From Aliiroseovarius salicola (GTDB taxonomy: Bacteria; Pseudomonadota; Alphaproteobacteria; Rhodobacterales; Rhodobacteraceae), in NCBI RefSeq assembly GCF_027891095.1, contig NZ_JAQIIO010000006.1, forward strand, positions 124,001 through 188,000: 64,000 bases of DNA, given 5' to 3'. The notes beneath the pieces were generated by a model. The model saw only the letters and a list, made by a program, of their open reading frames with translations, made no database searches and was not told where the DNA came from. The translations under genes and the position numbers were made by a program. Shown here piece after piece: positions 18,881-28,581 of the stretch; position 1 is the stretch's first letter, and each line of letters starts with the position of its first letter.

Positions 18881-21238
18881 TCAGAACTGCGATGAAATCG
18901 TGAGTTCAAACTCATTCTCAATGTCATATGTCTGTTTTTCAAGCACACGCGAGTAGTTCAGGCGCAGGGGACCAATTGGGGTTCTCCAGAAGATTGAGGC
19001 CCCGATTGAGGACCGGAAATGAGAATCGTCGTCAATAGATCCACCTAGGGTATCGTCCAATCCCCACAAGGCACCAGCATCAAGGAACAGGCCGCCGGTG
19101 ATCCCATATTCCTCGGGAATCCCCAGTGGGAATTCCGCCTCCAGCCGTGCAACCGCGTAGTAGTTGCCTCCAAGCGCATCCTGATTTGTTGAGATCAGAT
19201 CACGTGGTCCAAGGCCATTTGTGGCAAATCCACGGAGTTTGGATGGTCCCAGATGGAACCGGTCGGTAAAGCGCGACACACCGCCTGTATCTAGCCCTTG
19301 AACCATACCACCTTCGAAGGTTGCTGACAGAGTAACCTGATCGTTCAACACCTTGGTTTGCGCTCGTGCAAGCGCCTCAGCTTTGAAATATTCGTAGTCG
19401 GTTCCAAAACCACCCAGGTCGGCGCTGGCACGGAACAAAATACCTGCATTCGGGTTGAGACCGGTACGTCGGCTGTCGAAGCTATAGGTCAAACCAGCCC
19501 CAACTCCGGTCTGCTGACCACGCGCGACCTCATTCTTGATGATCTGCGAACTGTCACTTTCGGCATTCAGCATTTCATTGGATTCGACGAAGGCCCGCAA
19601 GCCGATCCGGCCATTTTCACTGATGGGGAATTCAATCGACGGGCGGAAAATAAAGGTCTTTGTGTCGAACAACGCAGATGAGGCTTCTTCGCTTTCGGAA
19701 TAACTTGCATCCAAGCCGAAGCGGACATCCCGGCCAAGGAACCGCGGTTCTGCAAAATTTAGTGCGAAAGTGCTGGTGTCAGAGGTGTTGCCAAATGCCA
19801 GCTTAAGGAACTGCCCGCGACCAAGGAAATTTCGTTGCGTGTAGCTGATATTGACACCAAAGCCATTTTCAAGGCTATAAGCCCCACCAAAGGACAGGCT
19901 ACCTGTCGGGGCCTCCTCCAAATCAACATCCACGACAACCCGATCCGGGGCTGAACCCTGACGGGTTTGCACATCAGCTGTTGTAAAGAAGCCAAGTGCG
20001 CGAACCCGCTCAGCAGCTTCGCGGATTTCACGTGGATTGAACGGGTCACCTTCCGCAATACGGAACTGGCTGCGTACAACCTTGTCCAACGTGGTCGCAT
20101 TGCCTTCAATATCAATCCGTTCCACGATTATTCGAGGACCGCGGGTAACCACCAGTTCGATGTCCAACGTGCGGGTGCGTGCATTGCGGGTGACAACCGG
20201 TTCAACGCGAATGAAATTCAAGCCCTTTTGCAAGGCCAGACGTTCCATCCGGGCGATGGTGTTTTCGATGATGTTGGGACTATAGATCTGTCCTGTGCGC
20301 AGCTGCGATGCAGCAGCAAACTCATCAGCGTTCACTTCTGGCTGATCCGTCGTGGTCGTGATGTTCCCCAGTTTGAACTGTTGCCCTTCCTGCACTGAGA
20401 AGGTCACGAAAAACGCGTCACGCTCGCGTGAAAACTCTGATGTTGCGCTGAGAACCTTAAAGTCCACATAGCCACGCGATAGATAAAAATCTGTCAGAAC
20501 GCGTTTATCGAGTTCAATTCGTTCCGGGACATAACTGTCTGCCCGAATGAATGCCCGAAGCAGGCCAGCCTGCTTGGTTTCCAGAACACGACGCAGACGG
20601 CGATCAGAAAAGGCACGGTTGTTGACGAAAGACAGGCGCTCAACCTCAACAGTTTTGCCTTCAGTCACTTCAAACACTACATCCACACGGTTGTTCGAGC
20701 GGCGAATGATCTTGGGTTGAACCTGTGCGGCAAGTCGCCCCTGAGCCTGATAGATCTCAACAATGGTCTGCGCGTCCTGCTCTGCCACCGTTGGACTATA
20801 AACACGACGCGGAGTGGTTTTCAGGAACGGCTCAAATGCCTCGTCCTTCACCCGGCGGTTTCCCTCGACCGACACGACGTTGACCGTTGGGTGCTCTTGA
20901 ACCTTGATCACCAGCTTGTTGCCTTGGGGCAGAAGTTCAACAGATTCAAACAGGCCCGAGCCAATAAGGCGCTGATAGCCGTCATTCAACGCGCCCGCTG
21001 CAATGGTTTCCCCACGATTGACGCCAAGGTAGCTGAGGATTGTCGCGGCCTCAATTCTCTGCGCGCCCTGGATTTCGACATTATTGAATGCGTAAGACTG
21101 AGCATAAGAAGGTGCAACAGCCGCTGGCGACAGCGCTGTAAGGCCCAGAAACATCGCCACAGAGCTTCGCTTTGCGAAGCTGGCCAGCATGTTCTTTTTC
21201 AGCTCAAAGGCGCTGCTCGTTTCACCTGTAATATGCAT
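18881..21238 (-). CDS. bamA: Outer-membrane protein assembly factor BamA
   Basis: BamA is the Omp85 core of the machine that inserts beta-barrels in the outer membrane. The 785-residue frame begins MHITGETSSAFELKKNMLASFAKR, followed by a signal peptide (MFLGLTALSPAAVAPSYAQ). The Met of NMLAS is an alternative start. Five POTRA repeats run from about residue 49 to 400 (first: AFNNVEIQGAQRIEAATILSYL; fifth begins IIVERIDIEGNATT). The 16-strand barrel contains LRGFATNGLGPRD, the VRGF motif of loop 6 with V replaced by L, and the chain ends with the terminal Phe of outer-membrane barrels (LTISSQF). The ompH gene starts one base after its stop. Confidence 0.97.
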   Translation of the reverse strand: MHITGETSSAFELKKNMLASFAKRSSVAMFLGLTALSPAAVAPSYAQSYAFNNVEIQGAQRIEAATILSYLGVNRGETIAAGALNDGYQRLIGSGLFESVELLPQGNKLVIKVQEHPTVNVVSVEGNRRVKDEAFEPFLKTTPRRVYSPTVAEQDAQTIVEIYQAQGRLAAQVQPKIIRRSNNRVDVVFEVTEGKTVEVERLSFVNNRAFSDRRLRRVLETKQAGLLRAFIRADSYVPERIELDKRVLTDFYLSRGYVDFKVLSATSEFSRERDAFFVTFSVQEGQQFKLGNITTTTDQPEVNADEFAAASQLRTGQIYSPNIIENTIARMERLALQKGLNFIRVEPVVTRNARTRTLDIELVVTRGPRIIVERIDIEGNATTLDKVVRSQFRIAEGDPFNPREIREAAERVRALGFFTTADVQTRQGSAPDRVVVDVDLEEAPTGSLSFGGAYSLENGFGVNISYTQRNFLGRGQFLKLAFGNTSDTSTFALNFAEPRFLGRDVRFGLDASYSESEEASSALFDTKTFIFRPSIEFPISENGRIGLRAFVESNEMLNAESDSSQIIKNEVARGQQTGVGAGLTYSFDSRRTGLNPNAGILFRASADLGGFGTDYEYFKAEALARAQTKVLNDQVTLSATFEGGMVQGLDTGGVSRFTDRFHLGPSKLRGFATNGLGPRDLISTNQDALGGNYYAVARLEAEFPLGIPEEYGITGGLFLDAGALWGLDDTLGGSIDDDSHFRSSIGASIFWRTPIGPLRLNYSRVLEKQTYDIENEFELTISSQF

Positions 21239-21309
21239 TTATCTAACTTCCGCTCAAACATCCCATTTCCATCGTGAATAATAGGTCAATAGGGGCATGT
21301 CAAAGCAAC

Positions 21310-21336
21310 AAAGCGCCCCCGGCATGGGAGCGCTTT
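21310..21336 (-). terminator. Weak hairpin between the 43-codon gene and bamA
   Basis: AAAGCGC and GCGCTTT form a 7-bp stem, extended by CCC/GGG after a mismatch. On the minus strand it is followed only by TTTGTTGCTTT, so it is at best a weak terminator or pause. It may lower read-through into bamA, whose own promoter would then lie in the 70 bases before its start. Confidence 0.4.
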
Positions 21337-21432
21337 AAAAATCGTTTTGCAAAGGGTTTCTGCAGTGCCTGACTGCAGGTCTGTCAGAGGCGATGGGGCT
21401 AATACATCATCCTTAGACAGGGGATCGGAGGT

Positions 21433-21564
21433 TCAAACGAACATATTTACAATCACGACCGCACTGGTCAGCGCAAGTCCGATTGCTCCGGCAAATAGGA
21501 ACCGATCCAGATTAAGATCGATCAAAAGCGAGAGTCCGCGATATCCGCTTTGAATATGGTCCAT
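21433..21564 (-). CDS. 43-residue membrane microprotein between rseP and bamA
   Basis: The ATG at 21564 has GGAGGG six bases upstream. The peptide starts MDHIQSGYRGLSLLIDLNLD, followed by a hydrophobic helix of about 20 residues (RFLFAGAIGLALTSAVVIVNMFV) ending at the C-terminus. This predicts a single-pass protein with its N-terminus in the cytoplasm. A longer frame upstream has no ribosome site. It lies in the 480-base gap between rseP and bamA, on the same strand as both. I recall unnamed small proteins of this type at this place in Rhodobacterales but know no function. Confidence 0.65.
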   Translation of the reverse strand: MDHIQSGYRGLSLLIDLNLDRFLFAGAIGLALTSAVVIVNMFV

Positions 21565-21716
21565 TTTTACCCTCCATTTCTCACTGCTCAAGCGAGCCTC
21601 TGGATATGAGTAATCTGCGAATGTGGCACAAGATGAGGGGAAATGTGTCGATATTGAGGCAATTCTGGCTTCAATACCGAGCACTAAGTTTATCGAGACA
21701 TGAACTCGGTTGGTTT

Positions 21717-23054
21717 CTAGCAGAATAGGTCATTCGTTACGCCGAAGACCATCAGTGACAAGACAAGCGCCAATCCGATGATCAGGAGAACATTCATCAC
21801 TTTTTCGGAAGGTTTTTTCCTGGCAACCGCCTCATAGGCAAAGAACACCAGATGCCCGCCATCCAGAACTGGTATGGGAAAGAGGTTTATCAGGCCCACG
21901 GCAGTCGACAATGTCGCAACAAATGCAATAAAGCTCCCTGCCCCTTGTGACGCCGCTTGTCCGGACACTTGGGCAATTCCAATTGGACCAGACAGGTTGC
22001 AGCTGGAAATTGCGCCGCTGATCATATGCCAGAGGCCAGAAAGGCTCGACGAGATGATATAAGTTACCCTATTCCAACCACCTTCGAGTGCTTCGAGAAT
22101 ACCGGGCTGGCGTGTGGCGGGTTCGAAGACCATACCTGCCCCGATACCGATTAACCAACGGGTTTCAAAGCCACCTTCGGCAAGGGGTATATCCTGACGG
22201 CGTGGGGTGAGTGTCAGATCAAACCGGGTATCGTCCCGAAGAACACCCAATGTGATCGTTTCTCCGTTACCACCGACCACAATCTCGCGCAGGGAATCGA
22301 ATGTTTCTATAGCGGTACCATCAACGGATTCAATCAGATCATCCACCTTAAGTCCCGCATCAATCGCGGCAGATTTAGGGGCAACCGATCCCACCAGCGG
22401 GGGGAACGGATGTGTTCCGGTGAGTTCCAGTTCTTGACCGTTGCGGCTTACCCGGTACTCAACGTTTTTTGAGCTGGGCAAGTCGGCAATAAACTTGCCA
22501 AATTCTTCAAGCTCCGGCGCTTCGCGACCAGCAATGGCCAAAATCTTATCACCAGGTTCAAGACCGCCTTCGATCCCCGGCATCGTTTTGACTTTGCCGA
22601 CGGTCAGCGGGTCTGCGGCAATGCCGGAGTAGAACATGAAACCGGCAAAGATCATTGTTGAAAGAATAAAGTTGAAAATTGGTCCCGCTGCCACAGTGGC
22701 AGTGCGCGCCCAAAGTGGGGCTCCCGGCATTGTGTGCCGCTTTTCTTCTTCGCTCAATTCGGCCAGAGCATCTTCATCGGCCCCACCAGACGCCGCATTG
22801 GCGTCCCCTGCAAATTTTACATATCCACCAATAGGATACGCGGCGATTTGCCATTTCGTACCGTGCTTATCTACGCGCGAATACAGTACGGGTCCCATTC
22901 CAATTGAAAACACATCAGCCTTGATCCCGGACCAACGGCCAATAATGTAGTGCCCATATTCATGCACCGCCACAATGATCGTCAAAGCGACCACAAACGC
23001 GAGCAAGGTGAAGACCAGATTGCCGAAATCTGGCAGAAGCGAAAAGAGATCCAT
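21717..23054 (-). CDS. rseP: RIP metalloprotease RseP
   Basis: This intramembrane site-2 zinc protease cleaves anti-sigma factors and leftover signal peptides within the inner membrane. The 445-residue protein has HEYGH at residues 31-35 in its first transmembrane helix. Two PDZ regions in the periplasmic part are centred near KTMPGIEGGLEPGDKILAI and VAPKSAAIDAGLKVDDLIES. The third zinc ligand lies in PIPVLDGGHLVFF. The ATG has GGAGACGGTT upstream, 11 bases after dxr. Its place in the isoprenoid/envelope block is typical for proteobacteria. Confidence 0.96.
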   Translation of the reverse strand: MDLFSLLPDFGNLVFTLLAFVVALTIIVAVHEYGHYIIGRWSGIKADVFSIGMGPVLYSRVDKHGTKWQIAAYPIGGYVKFAGDANAASGGADEDALAELSEEEKRHTMPGAPLWARTATVAAGPIFNFILSTMIFAGFMFYSGIAADPLTVGKVKTMPGIEGGLEPGDKILAIAGREAPELEEFGKFIADLPSSKNVEYRVSRNGQELELTGTHPFPPLVGSVAPKSAAIDAGLKVDDLIESVDGTAIETFDSLREIVVGGNGETITLGVLRDDTRFDLTLTPRRQDIPLAEGGFETRWLIGIGAGMVFEPATRQPGILEALEGGWNRVTYIISSSLSGLWHMISGAISSCNLSGPIGIAQVSGQAASQGAGSFIAFVATLSTAVGLINLFPIPVLDGGHLVFFAYEAVARKKPSEKVMNVLLIIGLALVLSLMVFGVTNDLFC

Positions 23055-23065
23055 AACCGTCTCCG

Positions 23066-24256
23066 TTATCCTTGCTGTGCGATCAAATTGGGTGCAGCAC
23101 GCATGATTTCGCGCGCCCTTACTCTTGCCATGTGGTCTGCTGCGCGAACATTATCAAGTGTCATTGCAGCTTGGATCAGGCTTTGATCCCCTCCCAACAC
23201 GGTCAGTGTTTCTTCGACAATACCCGCCATATCCATAAAACCGATCTCTCCGGCGATGAACCCATCGAGGGCAATTTCTTTGGCAGCATTGAAAACCGCT
23301 CCCGTCAGACCACCCGCCGCCATCACTTCACGGGCAAGCCGCAAGGCAGGATATCGCGCGTCATCAGGAGCTTGAAACTCAAGCTTGGCGACACTTGCCA
23401 AGTCCAGCCGTTCCACTGGCAGGTCACGACGTGCGGGCCAATGCAAGGCATACCCGATAGCATGCCGCATATCCGGGGCACCAAGATGCGCCATCAGGGC
23501 GCCGTCGTTGAAACCAACAAGTGCGTGCACCAGAGATTGAGGGTGAACCAATACTTCGATTTTCTTAGGATCGATTTGGAAGTATTCTTTTGTTTCAATT
23601 ACTTCCAGAGCCTTATTAAACATGGAAGCACTGTCGATTGTGATCCGCTGCCCCATATCCCAATTGGGATGGGACGACGCCTGAGCGAGAGTTGCCTTAG
23701 CCAATTTTTCCATTGGCCAATCTCGAAACGCCCCACCGGAAGCAGTGATGATGATCCGCTCAACCGCGTCCATCTCTTCCCCCACCAACCCCTGGAATAC
23801 GGCAGAGTGTTCGCTGTCCACCGGCAGGATCCGGGCGTGATGGGCCTGCGCGGTTGCCATGATCAGGGGGCCTGCTGTTACCAGACTTTCCTTGTTGGCC
23901 AAAGCCAGAGTGGCGCGGTTTTCCAATGCGCGAAGTCCAGGCAATAGACCTGCGGCCCCCACAATGGCGGACATGACCCAGTCGGCAGGACGGCAGGCGG
24001 CCTCTTCAATGGCGTTCTCACCGGCGGCAGCTTCGACCCCACTCCCTGAAAGGGCGTCCCTCAATGCAGGAAGGTTTTCATTATGAGCCGTCACAGCCAC
24101 ATCTGCATTCAGACGGATCGCATCCTCAGCCAACCTGCTGACATTGTGTCCACCACTCAGCGCCACAACGTCGTAAGCTTCCGGGTCTCGTGCAATCAGA
24201 TCAATTGTTGATTGTCCAATTGAACCTGTCGCCCCAAAGATCGAGATCTTGCGCAT
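23066..24256 (-). CDS. dxr: 1-deoxy-D-xylulose 5-phosphate reductoisomerase
   Basis: Dxr converts DXP to 2-C-methyl-D-erythritol 4-phosphate, the committed step of the MEP isoprenoid pathway. The 396-residue protein begins MRKISIFGATGSIGQSTIDLI (NADPH-binding GATGSIG). Other key blocks are ALANKESLVTAG, ILPVDSEHSAVFQ (metal-binding Asp/Glu), TASGGAFRDWP and HPNWDMGQRITIDSASMFNKALEVIE. A GTG one codon before the chosen ATG directly follows the cdsA stop, so the two genes are coupled. Its product feeds the undecaprenyl synthase encoded two genes upstream. Confidence 0.96.
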   Translation of the reverse strand: MRKISIFGATGSIGQSTIDLIARDPEAYDVVALSGGHNVSRLAEDAIRLNADVAVTAHNENLPALRDALSGSGVEAAAGENAIEEAACRPADWVMSAIVGAAGLLPGLRALENRATLALANKESLVTAGPLIMATAQAHHARILPVDSEHSAVFQGLVGEEMDAVERIIITASGGAFRDWPMEKLAKATLAQASSHPNWDMGQRITIDSASMFNKALEVIETKEYFQIDPKKIEVLVHPQSLVHALVGFNDGALMAHLGAPDMRHAIGYALHWPARRDLPVERLDLASVAKLEFQAPDDARYPALRLAREVMAAGGLTGAVFNAAKEIALDGFIAGEIGFMDMAGIVEETLTVLGGDQSLIQAAMTLDNVRAADHMARVRAREIMRAAPNLIAQQG

Positions 24257-24259
24257 CAC

Positions 24260-25081
24260 TTATCCCGTCACGAATAGAGGAAGCGCCATGATAACTGACA
24301 GCAGATAGACCAGCGCAGCGGCGCCAATCATCGCATCGAAGCGGTCGAGAACACCACCGTGACCCGGGATCAGGTTTGAACTGTCCTTTACGCCTACAAA
24401 GCGTTTGATTGCGCTTTCAGCGATGTCCCCCATCTGCCCGGCAAAACTGGCCAAAACCGATCCGATCATCCAGAACAGAGCGGCCCCTTCTGACGAGAAG
24501 TAAAGTCCAACCAGCGCCGCACCTATCCAGCCCGCAACCGTGCCGGACCAGGTTTTCTTGGGGCTGATTTTGGGCCAGAATTTTGGTCCGCCCAACACGC
24601 GCCCGGCAAAGTAGCCCGCAACATCGGAGACGATCACAACCATGATCAGCCAAATCACAAGTTTGGAATGCGACAGGTGCAAAAAGCCAAGTGCGGAGAG
24701 CATGATCAAAAGCCCGTAGGAGCCAAACAGCAACCGGTGCTGTTGCAAAATGAGGGATCCGACAATAGGCGCCGCAAGAAGGGATACCCATACAAGACCG
24801 AAATTACCGTATGTTTCAAGCCGATAGCCTGCAAGTACCACGGCCACAGTGGCCAAAACACCCAACCCAATGGGAACCAGCGGACCATCTGGATTGATTT
24901 TGGGATGGTTCAGCAGTCGAGCAAGTTCCCAAAAACATAGACCGATAACCAAGGCAATCAATGTCACAAAGACCATGCCGCCAGCCCAGATGGCACCCGC
25001 AGCAACAACGGCCATCACGAGCCCTGCGCCAAGGCGAGGTCCCAGATCTGTCCAGTTCGATCCGGTAGTCACTTTTCCCAT
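24260..25081 (-). CDS. cdsA: Phosphatidate cytidylyltransferase
   Basis: CdsA activates phosphatidic acid to CDP-diacylglycerol, the branch point of phospholipid synthesis, in the inner membrane. The ATG at 25081 (MGKVTTGSNWTDLGPRLGAGLV) has AAAGGA upstream and gives 273 residues; the frame upstream lacks a site. About eight hydrophobic segments are visible. The signature region includes ISPKKTWSGTVAGWIGAALVG, QMGDIAESAIKR, and DSSNLIPGHGGVLDRFDAMIGA near the C-terminus, which holds the catalytic aspartates. It lies between uppS and dxr. Confidence 0.96.
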   Translation of the reverse strand: MGKVTTGSNWTDLGPRLGAGLVMAVVAAGAIWAGGMVFVTLIALVIGLCFWELARLLNHPKINPDGPLVPIGLGVLATVAVVLAGYRLETYGNFGLVWVSLLAAPIVGSLILQQHRLLFGSYGLLIMLSALGFLHLSHSKLVIWLIMVVIVSDVAGYFAGRVLGGPKFWPKISPKKTWSGTVAGWIGAALVGLYFSSEGAALFWMIGSVLASFAGQMGDIAESAIKRFVGVKDSSNLIPGHGGVLDRFDAMIGAAALVYLLSVIMALPLFVTG

Positions 25082-25136
25082 GATGATCCTTTTCCGCGAA
25101 TGTGTGCTGCCACGATCGCGCAGCAAAGACTTCCAG

Positions 25137-25868
25137 TCATTCAGCCGCTTCGTTCACAGCACCGAACCGACGATCACGTCCTCCGAACCGTCCCACGATC
25201 TTTCCGAAAATCTCAGCATCAAAATCGGGCCAAAGTGTGTCGATGAACTCATACTCGGCATAGGCTGATTGCCAGAGAAGAAAGTTCGAAATACGCGCTT
25301 CGCCGGATGTGCGAATTACAAGATCCGGATCTGGTAGAACACAAGTATCCAAATATTTTGTAAGTGTTTGTTCGTCGACTTCGTCGGCGTTGATACGGCC
25401 CGAAGCTGCATCCTGTGCCAATCGCTTGACTGCGCGCGCAACCTCATCCCGTCCGCCGTAATTCAAAGCGATAGTCAAGTGAACCCGGTCGTTGTTGCTG
25501 GTCAGCTCTTCCAACTCATCCATGAGCTTTTGCAGTTTTTTATCCAGACGGACACGGTCCCCGATGAACCGCACACGAACACCTTCATCTCGAAGCGCGC
25601 GCGCTTCTTTCTTGATGTAACGCCGAAACAGGCTCATTAGGCCTGACACTTCGGTCTGGGTTCGTTTCCAGTTTTCTGTCGAAAAGGCAAAAATGGTCAG
25701 GTATTTTACGCCGTGATCCGGGCAGGCCTCAACAATCTGGCGCACCCGTTTGGCACCGGCATGGTGTCCAAACAGACGTGGTTGCCCGCGTTTTTGAGCC
25801 CAGCGGCCATTGCCATCCATGATAATGGCCACATGTTTTGGTGATGTCCGCTCTGTGCTCACACGCAT
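25137..25868 (-). CDS. uppS: Undecaprenyl diphosphate synthase (di-trans,poly-cis)
   Basis: UppS extends farnesyl diphosphate with isopentenyl units to C55, the carrier lipid for peptidoglycan and O-antigen. The 243-residue protein carries HVAIIMDGNGRWAQKRG, where Asp18 is the catalytic metal ligand, then HHAGAKRV, FAFSTENWKR, LNYGGRDE and the C-terminal substrate block DLVIRTSGEARISNFLLWQSAYAEYEF. All family motifs are intact. The gene is 27 bases after frr and 55 before cdsA. Confidence 0.97.
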   Translation of the reverse strand: MRVSTERTSPKHVAIIMDGNGRWAQKRGQPRLFGHHAGAKRVRQIVEACPDHGVKYLTIFAFSTENWKRTQTEVSGLMSLFRRYIKKEARALRDEGVRVRFIGDRVRLDKKLQKLMDELEELTSNNDRVHLTIALNYGGRDEVARAVKRLAQDAASGRINADEVDEQTLTKYLDTCVLPDPDLVIRTSGEARISNFLLWQSAYAEYEFIDTLWPDFDAEIFGKIVGRFGGRDRRFGAVNEAAE

Positions 25869-25895
25869 TCTCCTGACAGGTCTGCCACAATAAGC

Positions 25896-26459
25896 TTAGA
25901 CCTGCATGATCTCTTCTTGTTTGGTCTCGAGCGCTGTGTCGACCATTTTGACATATTTGTCCGTCAGTTCCTGAACTTCATCATGCCACAGCTTGTTGTC
26001 GTCTTCGCTCATCGTGTCCTTGGCTTTCTTAAGCTGCTGCATCCCGTCCTGACGCACGTTGCGTACAGAAACGCGGGCACTTTCGGCATATTGGGCGGCA
26101 ACGCGGGTCAGTTCACGACGACGTTCTTCATTAAGTTCGGGAATCGGCAGCATGATGATGGTGCCATTAAGCTGCGGGTTAATTCCCAGACCGCTTTCCC
26201 GGATGGCTTTTTCGGCAGGGCCAACCAACGATTTGTCCCAGATGTTTACAGTCACCATACGTGGTTCAGGCACGTTTACGGTGCCGATCTGGTTCAGCGG
26301 CGTACGCGCGCCATAAGCCTCAACCGTAATTGGATCCAGCATCGACGCAGACGCGCGTCCAGTGCGGAGTGACGCGAACTCACTTCTCAGCGCCCCGATC
26401 GCACCATCCATACGGCGCTCCAGATCATCCAAATCCAGTTCAAACTGTTCGTCAGCCAT
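25896..26459 (-). CDS. frr: Ribosome recycling factor
   Basis: RRF splits post-termination ribosomes together with EF-G. The ATG at 26459 ([24 protein letters not shown]) has GGGGA upstream; an ATG seven codons earlier lies within that leader. The 187-residue protein is the usual L-shaped length. Conserved blocks are [64 protein letters not shown], and the C-terminal coiled coil. The pyrH-frr-uppS order is the common proteobacterial arrangement. Confidence 0.97.
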   Translation of the reverse strand: MADEQFELDLDDLERRMDGAIGALRSEFASLRTGRASASMLDPITVEAYGARTPLNQIGTVNVPEPRMVTVNIWDKSLVGPAEKAIRESGLGINPQLNGTIIMLPIPELNEERRRELTRVAAQYAESARVSVRNVRQDGMQQLKKAKDTMSEDDNKLWHDEVQELTDKYVKMVDTALETKQEEIMQV

Positions 26460-26605
26460 TGCAGACGTCCCCTTTTTCATGTGCTCTTGTTTTCGAGCGT
26501 CTTTTCATACCTATAGCCCTCAAGCGCGTGGCTTGTATAGGGTTGCACCCGCGTTACGGGAAAAACCTAGTGGATTGGGCAAAAAACTGCCCGCATCAAA
26601 CAAAG

Positions 26606-27346
26606 TCAGCCGCCAACTTTTGTATAGGTGCCCTGCCCTGACAGAATCCCTTTGAAACCGCCGGGTTCGTCTAGTCCAAACACGATCAATGGCAAGTTGT
26701 TGTCTCGTGCCAATGCAATGGCAGAAGCGTCCATAACCCGCAGGCGCTTCGCCAAAACATCATCATAGCTGACATGGTCGTAACGCACCGCGTCGGAATG
26801 TTCCTTCGGGTCCTTGTCGTAAACACCATCCACCCCGTTTTTACCCATCAAAATTGCTTCGCAATTCATTTCGTTGGCACGTAGAGTTGCTGCGGTATCG
26901 GTGGTGAAATAAGGGTTGCCGGTGCCAGCTGCAAAGATGCAGACCCGTTTCTTTTCAAGGTGACGCACCGCGCGACGGCGGATATAGGGCTCGGCGATCT
27001 CATCCATGCGGATCGCAGAGATCACTCGGGTGAAGACACCCAATCCTTCCAAGGCCGACTGTACCGCCAACGCATTCATGACGGTTGCAAGCATCCCCAT
27101 ATAGTCGGCGGTCGTGCGCTCCATTCCCTGTGCGGAGCCAGACAGCCCGCGGAAAATGTTACCACCACCGATGACCATGCAGATCTCGACACCCAGATCA
27201 TGAACGGTCTTCACTTCGCGGGCGATGCGTTCAACCGTCGGCGGATGCAGCCCATATCCCTGATCTCCCATCAGGGCCTCTCCCGAGATTTTCAGCATGA
27301 CGCGTTTATAGGCCGTTTGCGGGGTCTCGGGGGTAATCTCGTTCAT
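26606..27346 (-). CDS. pyrH: UMP kinase
   Basis: PyrH phosphorylates UMP to UDP and belongs to the amino-acid kinase fold rather than the P-loop NMP kinases. The ATG at 27346 gives 246 residues beginning [32 protein letters not shown]. Family blocks are [61 protein letters not shown], and C-terminal [20 protein letters not shown]. It heads the envelope block and is divergent from miaA. Its coding end is about 150 bases from frr. Confidence 0.96.
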   Translation of the reverse strand: MNEITPETPQTAYKRVMLKISGEALMGDQGYGLHPPTVERIAREVKTVHDLGVEICMVIGGGNIFRGLSGSAQGMERTTADYMGMLATVMNALAVQSALEGLGVFTRVISAIRMDEIAEPYIRRRAVRHLEKKRVCIFAAGTGNPYFTTDTAATLRANEMNCEAILMGKNGVDGVYDKDPKEHSDAVRYDHVSYDDVLAKRLRVMDASAIALARDNNLPLIVFGLDEPGGFKGILSGQGTYTKVGG

Positions 27347-27462
27347 TGCAGCATCCTGAACTGGGTGATTGTGTTGCCGGGCAAAATGGCCCAAACAGAC
27401 GCAACATTCAATGCGATAAGCATGAAGCCTCTCGAAAAAACAACAAGCCGGGAAATCCTGAC

Positions 27463-28356
27463 GTGTCTGCCTCGTTTTCATCATTGGTGAAAAACATTCC
27501 CTCTGATCTACCTGTGCTGATCGCTGGACCGACTGCATCTGGAAAATCCGCCCTGGCGCTTGAGATTGCCGAAACATCTGGCGGCGTGATCGTAAATGCA
27601 GATGCGCTACAGGTCTTTTCTAATTGGTGTATTGTTACCGCCCGCCCGTCGCCTGAAGAGGAAGCGCGCGCACCGCATCGCCTCTACGGTCACATTCCCG
27701 GAGATCAGAAGTATTCCGTCGGTCATTGGCTCAGGGATGTCAGGCCTCTGCTGAACTGCGGGCAACGTCCAATCATTGTGGGTGGGACCGGGTTGAACCT
27801 GACCGCACTGACCGAGGGGTTGGCCGATATTCCTTTGACCCCGCAGAAGATCAGGGCCGAAGGAGAAGCACTTTTATCCGAGGGGGGGCTGTCGGCCTTA
27901 TTGTCGGATATTGATCCCGATACACTGGCGCGGATAGACCAGAAAAACCCGGCTCGTGTTGCGCGCGCCTGGGAAGTTCAGCGTTCGACCGGGCGCGGGC
28001 TGGCCTCTTGGCAGGATGCCACACCTCCCCCTCTGCTTCCCCTTAATGCTGCAGCACCCTTTGTGATGGATGCCGACAGGGATTGGCTGCGGGAACGGAT
28101 TGAACGGCGGTTTGATTTGATGCTGGATGGGGGGGCATTGGAGGAAGCTTCAGCCAATCTAGCAGAATGGGATCCCAAAGCACCTCATGCCAAGGCGATT
28201 GGCGCACCTGAATTGATCGCTCACCTGAAAGGCGAGATCACACTTTCCGAAGCGCGCGACCTCGCCATCATTGCCAGTCAGCAATATGCCAAACGTCAGC
28301 GCACCTGGTTTCGAAAACGCATGAAATCCTGGCAAGCGATTACCCTTCCTGCTTGA
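27463..28356 (+). CDS. miaA: tRNA dimethylallyltransferase MiaA
   Basis: MiaA prenylates N6 of A37 in tRNAs that read codons beginning with U; the tRNA-Leu(CAA) in this window is one such substrate. The start is uncertain: I choose the GTG at 27463 ([29 protein letters not shown]), because it matches the usual N-terminal length. A GTG at 27487 is the alternative, and the frame is open further upstream. The P-loop is [11 protein letters not shown] and the prenyl-acceptor region is [10 protein letters not shown] family block follows at [21 protein letters not shown], and the tail contains [16 protein letters not shown]. The length is 297 residues. Confidence 0.93.
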   Translation: MSASFSSLVKNIPSDLPVLIAGPTASGKSALALEIAETSGGVIVNADALQVFSNWCIVTARPSPEEEARAPHRLYGHIPGDQKYSVGHWLRDVRPLLNCGQRPIIVGGTGLNLTALTEGLADIPLTPQKIRAEGEALLSEGGLSALLSDIDPDTLARIDQKNPARVARAWEVQRSTGRGLASWQDATPPPLLPLNAAAPFVMDADRDWLRERIERRFDLMLDGGALEEASANLAEWDPKAPHAKAIGAPELIAHLKGEITLSEARDLAIIASQQYAKRQRTWFRKRMKSWQAITLPA

Positions 28357-28581
28357 AATTCCTATCTTTCAAGAGATGGCTTCATGTCTTCTAAACAGCC
28401 ATTTAGACGGGCCCAATCGAAGCATCGCACCCCCGTCATGTTAGCCGCAATCCCCCCCTGTTTTCTGTGGATCAATCTGGGGATAACTACTTATTGTGAA
28501 TTTCATCCGCGACAAATTCAACAAATTGCGCTATGAGGATGTCCGTTAAATTCCGAAATCTCTCATCTCTCTCTGGTCGCC

